24,689 nt of DNA, taken from Phycisphaerales bacterium UBA1926. Lineage in GTDB: Bacteria; Planctomycetota; Phycisphaerae; Phycisphaerales; UBA1924. A model generated the notes under the pieces. The model saw nothing but the letters and a program-made list of their open reading frames with translations, did not search any database and was not told where the DNA came from. This document shows, one piece after another, positions 1 through 8,166 of this stretch; the stretch's first letter is position 1, and each line of letters begins with the position of its first letter. The translations under genes were made by a program, and so were the position numbers. The DNA is taken from contig DDFO01000060.1 of NCBI GenBank assembly GCA_002337215.1, positions 27,294 through 51,982 of the forward strand, written 5' to 3'.

Positions 1-531
1 ACGCTGACGCCCAGCGAGTACATCCAGTTCCGGGGCGTGCTGGGCAGCGCGAGCGGGTTCCAGAGCGTGCAGTACCGGCGGGTCGAGTTCCTGCTGGGCA
101 ACAAGGACGAGCGGATGGTCGGCATGCACCGGCACGACCCCGGGGCGGAGCGGGTGCTGCGAACGACGCTCGAGGGCCCCAGCATCTACGACGCGTTCCT
201 GCGGCATCTCGCCGACCGGGGGCTGCCGGTTCCCGAGGAGGTTCTCACACGCGACCCAACCCGGGCGTACGAATCGCATCCCGGCGTGGTCGATGTCTTC
301 AAGACAATCTACACCCACCCCGAAAAACACTGGGACGCGTACGAGATGGCCGAAAAACTCGTCGACGTCGAAGAACAATTCGGCCTGTGGCGTTACCGGC
401 ACATGCGCGTCGTCGAGCGGATCATCGGATTCAAGAAGGGCACCGGCGGCTCATCGGGCGTCGCCTTCCTGCGGCAGATGATCGACCACCGGTTCTTCCC
501 GGAACTGGTCGCGGTGCGGACGGAGATTTAA
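1..531 (+). CDS. kynA: Tryptophan 2,3-dioxygenase, 3' part (5' end outside window)
   Basis: Heme enzyme that opens the indole ring of L-tryptophan with O2 to give N-formylkynurenine, the first step of the kynurenine route; cytosolic. The reading frame is open from base 1, so the N-terminal part, including the distal His, lies to the left of the window. The visible 176 residues start with TLTPSEYIQFRGVLGSASGF. Its Arg (bases 31-33) and the Gly eight residues later match the Xanthomonas substrate-binding pair R117/G125. Further on, RHMRVVERIIGFKKGTGG places a His 14 residues before a Thr, exactly the spacing of proximal heme ligand H240 and substrate-binding T254. The C-terminus, SSGVAFLRQMIDHRFFPEL, is the family signature. 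The GTG at 37 is internal Val, not a start. The gene is intact to its TAA stop and converges with the RND pump gene. Identification is secure. Confidence 0.96.
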   Translation, partial: TLTPSEYIQFRGVLGSASGFQSVQYRRVEFLLGNKDERMVGMHRHDPGAERVLRTTLEGPSIYDAFLRHLADRGLPVPEEVLTRDPTRAYESHPGVVDVFKTIYTHPEKHWDAYEMAEKLVDVEEQFGLWRYRHMRVVERIIGFKKGTGGSSGVAFLRQMIDHRFFPELVAVRTEI

Positions 532-534
532 CCC

Positions 535-726
535 ATGCCGATGCCGGCGTCGACGACGGAGCAGCCGACGAGACTGCTCGAGAAGGCTCTTCAGGCCGCG
601 ACCGACTCGGCGAATTCGGGCACGCATGACGTTGATGGCGGTGTCGCTGTAGACAACACCTATCGGCGCTGTATCTCGATCGACAGACGAGATGTCGATC
701 GGATCGGGTCCAGATCAGGACGCTGA
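535..726 (+). CDS. Possible small ORF directly after kynA, doubtful
   Basis: A 63-codon frame starts with ATG three bases after the kynA stop (taa-ccc-atg), which would suit translational coupling. I recognise no family. The first 30 codons end in G or C in 26 cases, as real genes here do, and predict a short helix (TRLLEKALQAATDSAN). The remaining 33 codons show only about 18 G/C ends, run through the inverted repeat at 677-701 and overlap the 3' end of the RND gene by 12 bases. It may be a decayed remnant of a gene or simply a chance frame. There is no Shine-Dalgarno signal apart from the coupling position. Confidence 0.2.
   Translation: MPMPASTTEQPTRLLEKALQAATDSANSGTHDVDGGVAVDNTYRRCISIDRRDVDRIGSRSGR
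677..701. terminator. Perfect 8-bp inverted repeat in convergent gap, candidate bidirectional terminator
   Basis: CGATCGAC (677-684) and its exact complement GTCGATCG (694-701) flank a 9-base loop, with one further possible U-G pair outside. It lies 13 bases past the stop of the RND gene and about 145 bases past the stop of kynA, between two genes that converge. Neither strand has a T-run after the stem, so it is not a standard intrinsic terminator. It could act as an RNA 3'-end stabiliser or be a protein-binding palindrome instead. Confidence 0.35.
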
Positions 727-3700
727 TGACGTGGCCGCCGCAGTCGGGGTCTCTCGTGCGTTCCCGGCATCAATCCGACGCCCTGTCCACAGCCGATGCG
801 TCACCCCCTTGATGTCCTGAAGGATCATCAGCAGGCAGGGCAGCACGATCAGGATGATCCCGGTCGCGCTCATGAGGCCGAACGCGATCGTGATCGCCAT
901 CGGGATCAGGAACCGTGCCTGAAAACTCTGCTCGAGCATGAGCGGGAGCAGGCCCAGCACCGTGGTGATCGTCGTCAGCAGGATGGGGCGGACCCGCGCC
1001 CGCCCGGCCTCGATGGCCGAGTCGAAGACGCTCCGCCCGTGCGCGCGCCGCTGCTCGTTGAAGAACTCCATGAAGATCAGCGAGTCGTTGACCACGATCC
1101 CCGAGAGCGCGACGAACCCGATCAGGCTCAGGAACGTCATCGAGTAGCCGAGCAGCAGGTGGCCCCAGATCATCCCGATCGTCGCGAACGGGATCGCGCT
1201 CATGACCACCAGAGGCTGCAGGTAACTCCGGAACAGCCATGCGAGCGTGACGTAGATCAGCCCCGACGCGACCATGAACCCGATCGGCAGCGTGCGGAAC
1301 GAGTCCGCCATGTCCTTCTGCCTGCCTCGGGCGACGATCTCGACATCGCCGTACTTCGCCTCGATCTCGGGGAACCTCGCCTGCAGGCTCCCCGCGATCT
1401 CGTCGGGGTTCGCGATCGCCCGGTTCACGTCCGCCGATACGGTCACCGAGCGGTCGCCGTCCAGCCGGCGGATGGTCGCGTAGCTCTCGGCTTCCTCGAT
1501 GACCGCGACCTCGCTCAACGGCACGGCGCGTCCATCCGGCGTGAACACGAACTGCGACTCGATCGACGCCAGCGACCGGCGGACGCTCTCGGGCGACATC
1601 ACCCGCACGTCCACGTCCTCGCGGATTCCAGCGAACGTGAACGCCTCGAGCCCGAAGACCATGCCCTGGATCTGCCGCCCCAGGCTCGCACGCGTGAACC
1701 CCAACTCGCGGGCGCCCTCGCGGAGCGTGAACCGCAGTTCGCGCTGCCCCGCCTCGCTGTCGGTCGCGATATCGACCACGCCGTCGTAGCTCGCCATGAG
1801 GTCCATCACGTCGGTCGCGGCCCGGTCGAGCGTCTGCTGGTCCGCGCCGCCCGTGAGCGTGAAGCTCAGCGCGACGCCCTCGGGGCCGCCCGACACGCCC
1901 ATCAGCCTGAGGCTCTTGACACCGCTCAGTTCCCCCGTCGCGTCGCGGATGGATTGGATCACCTGTTCGCTGGTGCGCTCGCGGAATTCGACAGGTTCGA
2001 GCTCAAGGATCAGCTGCGCCTGGTTCGTCCCCGCGCTGCTGGGCCCGTCCCCCATCATCGATTGGATGGTCCCCACAACGGTGAAGAAGGACCGGATCTC
2101 GTCCTGCTGTCGCACGGCGTCTTCCAGCCGCTTGGTCACGCGGTCCGTCTCGGCAAGCGACGTACCCACCGGCATCTGCAGCTCGATCGTGACGGTCTCC
2201 GCGTCGTCGGACTCGAGGAAGATGAACTCGAGCTGCCCGCCCGCGATCAGGCCGACCGAGCCGATCACCAGCGCGATCGCGCACATGAGCGTCGTGTACC
2301 GGGCTTTCAGCATCACGCGGAGCAGGCGGACGTAGGCCGGCGCGATGCCGCGAGTGAACAGAGCGTCCCGCTTCGCATCGAGCTTGTCTTCGAACCGCGT
2401 GAACCAGCCCTCCCGGTGCTCCCGGTGCACCTTGTCGGCGTGCTTGAGGCTGTGCCCCATGTGGCTCGGCAGGATGAACAGGCTCTCGATCAGCGAGACC
2501 AGCAACGCGCACGCGACGATCACCGGGAGCACACCCAGCATGTCCCCGATATTGCCCTCAATCAACGCGAGCGGCAGGAACGCGCAGATCGTCGTGATCA
2601 CAGTCGCCACGACGGGCCAGGCGACCTGCTTGGTCCCCGTCACCGCGGCCTGCAGCGCAGGCTCACCCGCCTCGTGCTTGGCGGTGATGTTCTCGGCGAC
2701 CACGATCGCGTCGTCGACCAGGATGCCGATCACCACGATGAGTCCGAACATGCTCAGCAGGTTGAGCGTGATGCCCATGAACTTCATCACCGCCAGCGTC
2801 CCGAGCAGGCTGATGATCAGGCCCATCGCGACCCAGAACGACACGCGGCGGTTCAGCAGCAGCACCAGCGTCGCGAAGACCAGGATCCCGCCCCAGAACG
2901 CGTTGCGGATCAGCAGATCCATCCGGCCCACGACGAAGCGGGCGAGGTCGGTCGTCGTCGTGAGCTCGCCGGGCAGGGCCGAGCCCGCCTTACTCATTCC
3001 CAGCAGGTATGCCTCGTGGCGGTCGGAGAGGGGCGCGTCGCTCCCGGGCCGGGCAAGCAACGCGGAGAGCTTCTCGACCGTTGTCAGCTCAATCTCCTCG
3101 CCCTTCCGACCCGCGGCGTAGGCCTTCACCATCTCCGCGATCTTGACGATGTCCTCATCACCCTTCTTGAACACCGTCATGTTCGCGCTGGGGAATCCGT
3201 TGAGCCGACTGATCAGCGGCGTGTCGGCGAACCCGTCGCGCACCGTCGCGACCTCCTCGAGGCGGACGGCCCGCCCGTCCGAGGCCGTGAGCACGATCCC
3301 TCGGATCGAGTCCGCCCTTTCCTCGACGCCCACGCTCCGAAGGCTGATGTTGGCCGTCGAGGTGCGCACGCTCCCGCCCGGCAGTTCAATCATCGCCTCG
3401 CGGATCCGATCGGCGACGAGCGGGAGCGAAAGCCCATACTCGATGAGCGATTCGGGGCGGATCTCAACACTGATTTCGTCGTTGCGCACGCCGCCCAGCG
3501 CGATATCGCCCATTCCTGGCAGGGACCGCAGGTCGTCGCGGATCTCGCGAGCGGCGTTCTTCAGATCCTTCTCGGTCGCGTCGCCGAACACCGACAGCGA
3601 GATCGCCGGCAGGTTGGGCTCCATCTTGGCGACCACGATCCGGTCCGCCGCGTCCGGGAGGTCCTGGAGCGCATCCACCTCGGTCTGGACATCCTGCACG

Positions 3701-4011
3701 GCCTGGTCGATGTCCACGCCGTCCTCGAACTCCACCATGATTGACGTGCCGCCCTCGCCGACGATGGACGTGATCTCCACGACGTCGGAAACGTCCTCGA
3801 CGGCGTCCTCAATCTTGATCGTCAGCGCGTCCTCGACCTCGTCCGGTGCCGCGCCCGGATAGGGCGCGTTGATCGAGACCATGTTGGGACGCGTCTCCGG
3901 GAAGAACTCGCGCACGAGCGACATCCCAAAGATCACACCGGCCCCGATGATGGTGAACATCACGAGGTTCGCGACGACCGGGTTTTTGACACCAAAAGCG
4001 GCGAGACTCAC
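715..4011 (-). CDS. RND-family inner-membrane efflux pump (AcrB/HAE1-like)
   Basis: Proton-driven trimeric exporter subunit, 1098 residues; substrate not predictable from sequence. TM1 is near residues 11-32, followed by a first porter domain (about 40-355). TM2-TM6 begin near 371, with the proton-relay pair D433-D434 in GILVDDAIVVAENI. A large second periplasmic loop is followed by the last membrane block. The position of AcrB K940 holds Val (V974 in GIVVNDSLIFMEF), as in several other RND subfamilies. The protein is about 50 residues longer than AcrB, partly through an extra stretch near 295-350 just before TM2. The start is GTG at 4011, overlapping the stop of the fusion-protein gene (GTGA), so the two are translationally coupled. 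No TolC-like outer-membrane gene is nearby. No CusA-type methionine cluster was noticed, which argues against a metal exporter. Confidence 0.95.
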   Translation of the reverse strand: MSLAAFGVKNPVVANLVMFTIIGAGVIFGMSLVREFFPETRPNMVSINAPYPGAAPDEVEDALTIKIEDAVEDVSDVVEITSIVGEGGTSIMVEFEDGVDIDQAVQDVQTEVDALQDLPDAADRIVVAKMEPNLPAISLSVFGDATEKDLKNAAREIRDDLRSLPGMGDIALGGVRNDEISVEIRPESLIEYGLSLPLVADRIREAMIELPGGSVRTSTANISLRSVGVEERADSIRGIVLTASDGRAVRLEEVATVRDGFADTPLISRLNGFPSANMTVFKKGDEDIVKIAEMVKAYAAGRKGEEIELTTVEKLSALLARPGSDAPLSDRHEAYLLGMSKAGSALPGELTTTTDLARFVVGRMDLLIRNAFWGGILVFATLVLLLNRRVSFWVAMGLIISLLGTLAVMKFMGITLNLLSMFGLIVVIGILVDDAIVVAENITAKHEAGEPALQAAVTGTKQVAWPVVATVITTICAFLPLALIEGNIGDMLGVLPVIVACALLVSLIESLFILPSHMGHSLKHADKVHREHREGWFTRFEDKLDAKRDALFTRGIAPAYVRLLRVMLKARYTTLMCAIALVIGSVGLIAGGQLEFIFLESDDAETVTIELQMPVGTSLAETDRVTKRLEDAVRQQDEIRSFFTVVGTIQSMMGDGPSSAGTNQAQLILELEPVEFRERTSEQVIQSIRDATGELSGVKSLRLMGVSGGPEGVALSFTLTGGADQQTLDRAATDVMDLMASYDGVVDIATDSEAGQRELRFTLREGARELGFTRASLGRQIQGMVFGLEAFTFAGIREDVDVRVMSPESVRRSLASIESQFVFTPDGRAVPLSEVAVIEEAESYATIRRLDGDRSVTVSADVNRAIANPDEIAGSLQARFPEIEAKYGDVEIVARGRQKDMADSFRTLPIGFMVASGLIYVTLAWLFRSYLQPLVVMSAIPFATIGMIWGHLLLGYSMTFLSLIGFVALSGIVVNDSLIFMEFFNEQRRAHGRSVFDSAIEAGRARVRPILLTTITTVLGLLPLMLEQSFQARFLIPMAITIAFGLMSATGIILIVLPCLLMILQDIKGVTHRLWTGRRIDAGNARETPTAAATSSAS

Positions 4012-5435
4012 GGCCTGTCCTCCGGCTTCGCGTCCGCGTCTGTGTTCGCGGCGATCCCGGTCTCGGAGTCATCGCGCTCCGGATCCGGCGCACCGCCGGC
4101 TTCGAGACGGACATCCACCAGGTCACCGGGTCGCAGCGTGTCGAGGTTGCTCGTGAGCACGATCGAGCCCCCCTCGATGCCGCGGGGGCCGCCGCCGCGC
4201 CGGACCACGACCCACTGCGTCTCCGCGGGGTCGATGCTCGGGAACTCGGCCTCGATGAATTGGGCGGTTTCGACCTCGGCCTCGCGCACGACCATCGGTG
4301 TGCGCGCGCCGTCGGGCAGCGCGGGGTCACCCTCGCGCCAGGGCCGGGCGACGAGCACCCGCCCCGCGTCGACGCTCCGCCTTGGGAGCACCAGCGAATC
4401 GGCGATCTCCGATGACACCACGCGCCCCATGACGAACTGCCCGGGCCGCAGCAGGGTTCTTCCATCCGACTCGGGGCGTTGGCGGACCTCGACGAAGATC
4501 GTCGCGCTGCGGGTCGCCGCGTCCGATTCGGGGGCGATCCGGCCGATCGACCCCGCCCACGCGAGCGAGAGGGGGCCCTCGGCCGTCAGGTCCACGCTGT
4601 CACCGAGCGCGACCCGTCCGACGGCGCTCTGCGGCAGACGGAGCGGAACCTCGATGACCGAGAGATCAACGATGCGCGCGATCGTGTCGCCGGCACGCGC
4701 CCACTCGCCGACCTGGATTCCGATGCTCTGGACCACGCCATCAAAGGGCGCGACGACCTGCGTGCGTGCCAGATTGTCCTCGGCCAGGCCCTGGTCGGCC
4801 CTCGCCGCCTCGAGCGCCGAACGGAGTTGTGCGCGTCGCGATGGGATCACTTCGAGCTGGGTGAGGATGGCCGCGCGCGATCGCGCGAGCGCCTTGAGCG
4901 ATTGCAGCCTCGTATCGACCGCGCTCGCGTTCCCGGCGCCGGCGTCGAGAGTCCTCTTTGCCCGGTCGAGTTCCCGCTCCGCGACCGCGAGTTCTTCAGC
5001 CAGCAGGTCCGCCTGCTCGCCCAGACGGGCTTCCTCGATCTCGAGCGCCGAGAGCTGGGCGTCGAACGAATCGGCCTGCTTGCGGGCCGACAGCGCCCGC
5101 GACTGGTAGTCCCGAGGATCGAGCTTTGCGAGCAGGTCGCCCTTGTGAACCGAAACGCCCGCCTCAAGCCCCTCGGGACGCTCGATGACCCGTCCGGCGA
5201 TCTCCGCGGCGACGTCGGATGCTTCGAGCGCACGGGCCGTGCCGTACCCCGACCAACGCATCGCCACGGGCTGCGGTTCGACACGAACGGCACGCACCAC
5301 CTGAAGCGCCCGGGCGTCCTCGCTTTGGCTCGGCGCGGCCCTGTTCTCGGAGAGATAGAGGAACAGCCCGATCGCGATCACGACCGCGATAAGCCCGATC
5401 GTCCAGCGGAGCACGCGCGAGATCCAGATCCACAC
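4008..5435 (-). CDS. RND efflux periplasmic adaptor (membrane fusion protein, HlyD/AcrA type)
   Basis: Adaptor that links the inner-membrane RND pump to an outer-membrane channel; 475 residues. An N-terminal membrane anchor (about 8-28, TIGLIAVVIAIGLFLYL) is followed by the first half of a lipoyl domain (GRVIERPEGLEAGVSVHKGD, about 81-100). A long alpha-helical hairpin (about 110-222, rich in Ala, Glu, Arg and Leu) comes next, then the second lipoyl half (VVAPFDGVVQSIGIQVGEWA, about 227-246), a beta-barrel and a membrane-proximal region. The frame stays open far upstream to 6107, but that stretch is Arg/Pro-rich antisense-like sequence. I chose GTG at 5435 because an AAGGGAG ribosome site lies 7 bases before it and the anchor follows at once. 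It is the first gene of a two-gene unit with the pump downstream. Confidence 0.92.
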   Translation of the reverse strand: MWIWISRVLRWTIGLIAVVIAIGLFLYLSENRAAPSQSEDARALQVVRAVRVEPQPVAMRWSGYGTARALEASDVAAEIAGRVIERPEGLEAGVSVHKGDLLAKLDPRDYQSRALSARKQADSFDAQLSALEIEEARLGEQADLLAEELAVAERELDRAKRTLDAGAGNASAVDTRLQSLKALARSRAAILTQLEVIPSRRAQLRSALEAARADQGLAEDNLARTQVVAPFDGVVQSIGIQVGEWARAGDTIARIVDLSVIEVPLRLPQSAVGRVALGDSVDLTAEGPLSLAWAGSIGRIAPESDAATRSATIFVEVRQRPESDGRTLLRPGQFVMGRVVSSEIADSLVLPRRSVDAGRVLVARPWREGDPALPDGARTPMVVREAEVETAQFIEAEFPSIDPAETQWVVVRRGGGPRGIEGGSIVLTSNLDTLRPGDLVDVRLEAGGAPDPERDDSETGIAANTDADAKPEDRP

Positions 5436-5442
5436 GGTCAGA

Positions 5443-5449
5443 CTCCCTT
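5443..5449 (-). promoter_or_regulatory. Ribosome binding site of the membrane fusion protein gene
   Basis: AAGGGAG on the minus strand, 7 bases before the GTG at 5435. It decides the start against an in-frame extension of 224 codons upstream. The 275-bp gap 5436-5710 otherwise shows no convincing promoter or terminator; a 6-bp inverted repeat at 5592-5618 has no T-run. Confidence 0.6.
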
Positions 5450-5710
5450 TGGGCCGGGTTCGCGGCTGTGCGCACGCGGTGCGGGCCCGTTTGGTCCGGC
5501 GAACATGTCCGCTCGCCGTCGTTCTTCGCTCTTGGGGCGGCCGTTGGATGCGATCGTCCTGATCACGCCCGGTAGGAGGGTTTTCCTGGTCCGGGCATCG
5601 CTGCTCCGGGGGTGCCCGCTGGCGGATGGTAGCGCACACACCCTCGGCTCGGACACGGGCCGGTGGCCAGCCGGAGACCGATCCACGAGTGCCGTGAATG
5701 GCGTGCGTTT

Positions 5711-7072
5711 CTAGCGTCCGAGCAGGAACGGTCGATGGAGGAGCACGCCGTCCTGGATCGGGCCGTACGCGCCTTTGAGGACCTCGATGATGAGGACCCG
5801 ATCGGGTTGGCCTACACCCGGGATCTCGCAGCCGATGACGGCCCGGGCCTGATCGGATCCAAGGTGGATCTCGGCGAGGACGATCGTCTGGTCCACGCCG
5901 CTGACCGAAACGCGGAGGACCGCGTCCGCCCATGATCCCGGCGCGGCGGCGGGATTGTCGAGTGTGCCGCCCAGCACGGCGACCGTCGAGAAGGCGGACG
6001 CGTCGGGCGGGAGACGCCATTCGGCGACCATCGGGCCGTCGAGTTGGAGATCGGGGACGTTGAGCGGTGACGACCAGGCCGAGCCGGCCTTCGGCGGACC
6101 AGCCCATCGGCGGCCCGGGCCCGGTTCAGACGCTCGCAGTTCGAGATCCGCCAGCGGGATCCGCTCACGGCTGTCGAACCAGCCTGCACGGATCGCGTCG
6201 CTGCTCGCGGCGGCCTCCGTGGGCCGCAGACCCGGTGGCAGCACCCCGTCGCGGATCTCGCCGCTCGTGAGCCAGAGCCTCGGCCCGGCTGTCCGGCTCT
6301 GAGGATTCGCGAGCCGGAGTTCGGTGAGCCGATCGATCGGGAACTCGCGTTCTCCGTCTCCGGCGTCGAACCGCACGACGTTTGCGATCGAGACGAGGAA
6401 CCCGCTGAGCCGATCGCCGTTCACGAAGACGAGTTCGTCGTCGATGGCCGCTTCGGCGCTTGGTTCGTCGCGAGAGTCGACCGATTGCTGGGCGATGTGC
6501 CCCGTCGCCCAGGGGTCGAACAGCACACGCCCGATCGATTCGAGCGGCACGGCGTCGAGCCGAGTCCCGCGTGGCGTCGGATCCGTCGCGTCGTTGGTGA
6601 GCTGGAGCGGGGAGAGCACCGCGATCGCGTCGGCGACCCCGGCATAGGAGACCGCGTCGCGGGCTCGGTCGGCGATCTCCTCGGAATCCCACGGCCCGAG
6701 CGAGCCGATGAACCGTTGACCGTCGGTGAGCTCGACGACGACCGCCGTTCCGGCGGCGAGATCATCGGGGCTGGGGCGTCGCCATCTCGGCTCGGTCGGC
6801 TCGGTCCGCAGCACGGCGAGCACATCCGCGACCGGCGCGTCCCGGCGGATCCCCGACTCGTCGATGATCGTGATCGACTCGGTGTTCCAGCCCAGCAGGC
6901 GGATGGTCCGCGATCCGAGCGTGGTATCGATCAGTTCGTGCGTGGACAGATCATCGACGCTGGGGGCATCGGCTGCGGATGCCGCAAGCACGCCGACGGT
7001 GAGGCCAACGACCGACGAGGTGAGCAGCGCGACAAGCCGCGGAATTCGAGATGGTGGGGGAGGGGTCTTCAC
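5711..7072 (-). CDS. Exported beta-rich protein of unknown function, last gene of the operon
   Basis: 453 residues, no recognised family. The N-terminus has a Pro-rich, Arg-containing head and a hydrophobic stretch (about 12-33, LVALLTSSVVGLTVGVLAAS) ending in Ala-rich sequence, so it is probably exported through Sec. The body looks almost all-beta. Two segments resemble small Sm-like or barrel modules around a 'GDRLSGFLVSI' type strand pair: AVVVELTDGQRFIGSLGPW (about 109-127) and ELVFVNGDRLSGFLVSIAN. The last 100 residues (FSTVAVLGGTLDNPAAAP onward) have the look of a jelly-roll carbohydrate-binding domain of the NPCBM kind, but this is only a resemblance. The start is GTG at 7072, overlapping the stop of the toroid gene (GTGA), so translation is coupled to that gene. 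The stop is followed by the 275-bp gap that ends the operon. Confidence 0.82.
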   Translation of the reverse strand: MKTPPPPSRIPRLVALLTSSVVGLTVGVLAASAADAPSVDDLSTHELIDTTLGSRTIRLLGWNTESITIIDESGIRRDAPVADVLAVLRTEPTEPRWRRPSPDDLAAGTAVVVELTDGQRFIGSLGPWDSEEIADRARDAVSYAGVADAIAVLSPLQLTNDATDPTPRGTRLDAVPLESIGRVLFDPWATGHIAQQSVDSRDEPSAEAAIDDELVFVNGDRLSGFLVSIANVVRFDAGDGEREFPIDRLTELRLANPQSRTAGPRLWLTSGEIRDGVLPPGLRPTEAAASSDAIRAGWFDSRERIPLADLELRASEPGPGRRWAGPPKAGSAWSSPLNVPDLQLDGPMVAEWRLPPDASAFSTVAVLGGTLDNPAAAPGSWADAVLRVSVSGVDQTIVLAEIHLGSDQARAVIGCEIPGVGQPDRVLIIEVLKGAYGPIQDGVLLHRPFLLGR

Positions 7073-8166
7073 TTCTGGTAGATCGGCAGGTAACGCTTCG
7101 GGATTTGCAGAACAATGAGCATCATCGACGTCCCATAGTTGGAACCCGCCGTCCGGTCGTCCCAGGATCCGTTATCGAGCTGCTCTGACAGGATCTCGTC
7201 CCGCGTCGCGGGCCACCAGCCGGTCCAGTGCTCGCCTCCCGCGAGGAACATCGCCTGGGCGGTGTAGTACTGCCCGTAGGCGTAGTGCGCACGCGAGCCG
7301 CGGGTTGCTTCGGGGCTCGCCGTTCTGTCGAGATAGTTGAGCCCCGACTGGATCGTGGTGTCCTCGTAGATGCCCGAGTAGTAGAGGATCGCGACTCCCG
7401 CGGCGGAGCGGGGCCAAGCGCTTGATCCGCCGTCGGCCTGGTATCGGAATCCGCCGTCTGGGTTCTGGCATCGGCGCGAGTATTCGACGGCGCGGTCGAT
7501 CACGGCCTTGTCGACTTCGATGCCCGCGTCCCGCGCGGATCGCAGCGCCATGACCTGGCAGATCGTGACGCTGACATCCGCGTCGTAGGGAACGGGGTTG
7601 TAGCGCCAGCCGCCCTCGTCGTTCTGCGTGCGTTCGATGAGGCGAACGGCCCGGACGAGCGCCTCGTGCACGCGGGCCGACCGGGCGGAATCGCTCGACC
7701 CTCGGGTCATGCCGTAGACCTCGCCAAGGAAGAGGGTCGCGAAGCCGTGCCCGTACATCGGGCCGTGCGCGCCCTCCGCGGCGATGAGCCCGCTCTCGGT
7801 GCAGTTCTCGAGGATGAAGTCGAGCCCTCGCTCGACGTTGTCGCCGTAGGCACCCCGGCCCGGGAGATTGCCGTCGGCCATGAACGCGAGGCAGCCGAGG
7901 GCGGTGATCGCAACGTTCTTTCCGAAACGTCCGCCGTCGAAGGAGCCGTCCGTGTCCTGCGATTGCGCGAGATGGGCGAGCCCTCGCGCGACGGCCGCGT
8001 CGAGCGCGGGGGTGAGATCCGAGACGGGTTTGGGGTCGGTGCTCTGCGCGCGCGCCGAAGTCGGGCACAGCAGGATCGCCGCGACGGCGATGGATCCGCA
8101 CGCGTATGCCAAGCGTCGAAGACCCTTGTGGCGAGGCGAACGGTGCTGTCGATCAAGCGTCATCAT
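7069..8166 (-). CDS. Exported alpha/alpha-toroid protein (prenyltransferase/squalene oxidase repeats)
   Basis: 365 residues. A Sec signal is clear: basic n-region, hydrophobic core about 20-34 and ARA-Q at about 40. The rest is a chain of helices punctuated by Gly-Ser/Gly-Gly turns characteristic of the toroid fold: QSQDTDGSFDG (68-78), QNDEGGWRYNP (181-191), QNPDGGFRYQ (234-243) and LDNGSWDD (330-337). The C-terminal end, MLIVLQIPKRYLPIYQK, is, as I recall, typical of planctomycete homologues. The DxDD catalytic motif of terpene cyclases is absent (nearest match DADVS, 195-199), so a cyclase label would be wrong; a binding or scaffold role outside the cytoplasm is more likely. ATG at 8166 overlaps the upstream stop (ATGA). 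A second ATG at 8163 is an equally possible start. Confidence 0.9.
   Translation of the reverse strand: MMTLDRQHRSPRHKGLRRLAYACGSIAVAAILLCPTSARAQSTDPKPVSDLTPALDAAVARGLAHLAQSQDTDGSFDGGRFGKNVAITALGCLAFMADGNLPGRGAYGDNVERGLDFILENCTESGLIAAEGAHGPMYGHGFATLFLGEVYGMTRGSSDSARSARVHEALVRAVRLIERTQNDEGGWRYNPVPYDADVSVTICQVMALRSARDAGIEVDKAVIDRAVEYSRRCQNPDGGFRYQADGGSSAWPRSAAGVAILYYSGIYEDTTIQSGLNYLDRTASPEATRGSRAHYAYGQYYTAQAMFLAGGEHWTGWWPATRDEILSEQLDNGSWDDRTAGSNYGTSMMLIVLQIPKRYLPIYQK

Noticed and set aside
796..3744. 982-codon open frame on the plus strand opposite the RND pump
   Set aside because: Its product is rich in Arg, Asp, His, Gln and Pro without domains, as expected for the antisense of a GC-rich gene. 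The minus-strand frame encodes a full RND pump.
5592..5618. 6-bp inverted repeat CGGGCA/TGCCCG as a terminator of the seven-gene operon
   Set aside because: Long 15-base loop, no T-run on either strand; not distinguishable from chance in GC-rich DNA.
5436..6107. 224-codon N-terminal extension of the membrane fusion protein
   Set aside because: Arg/Pro-rich, overlaps the well-formed gene at 5711-7072 in another frame, and a ribosome site plus membrane anchor mark GTG 5435 as start.
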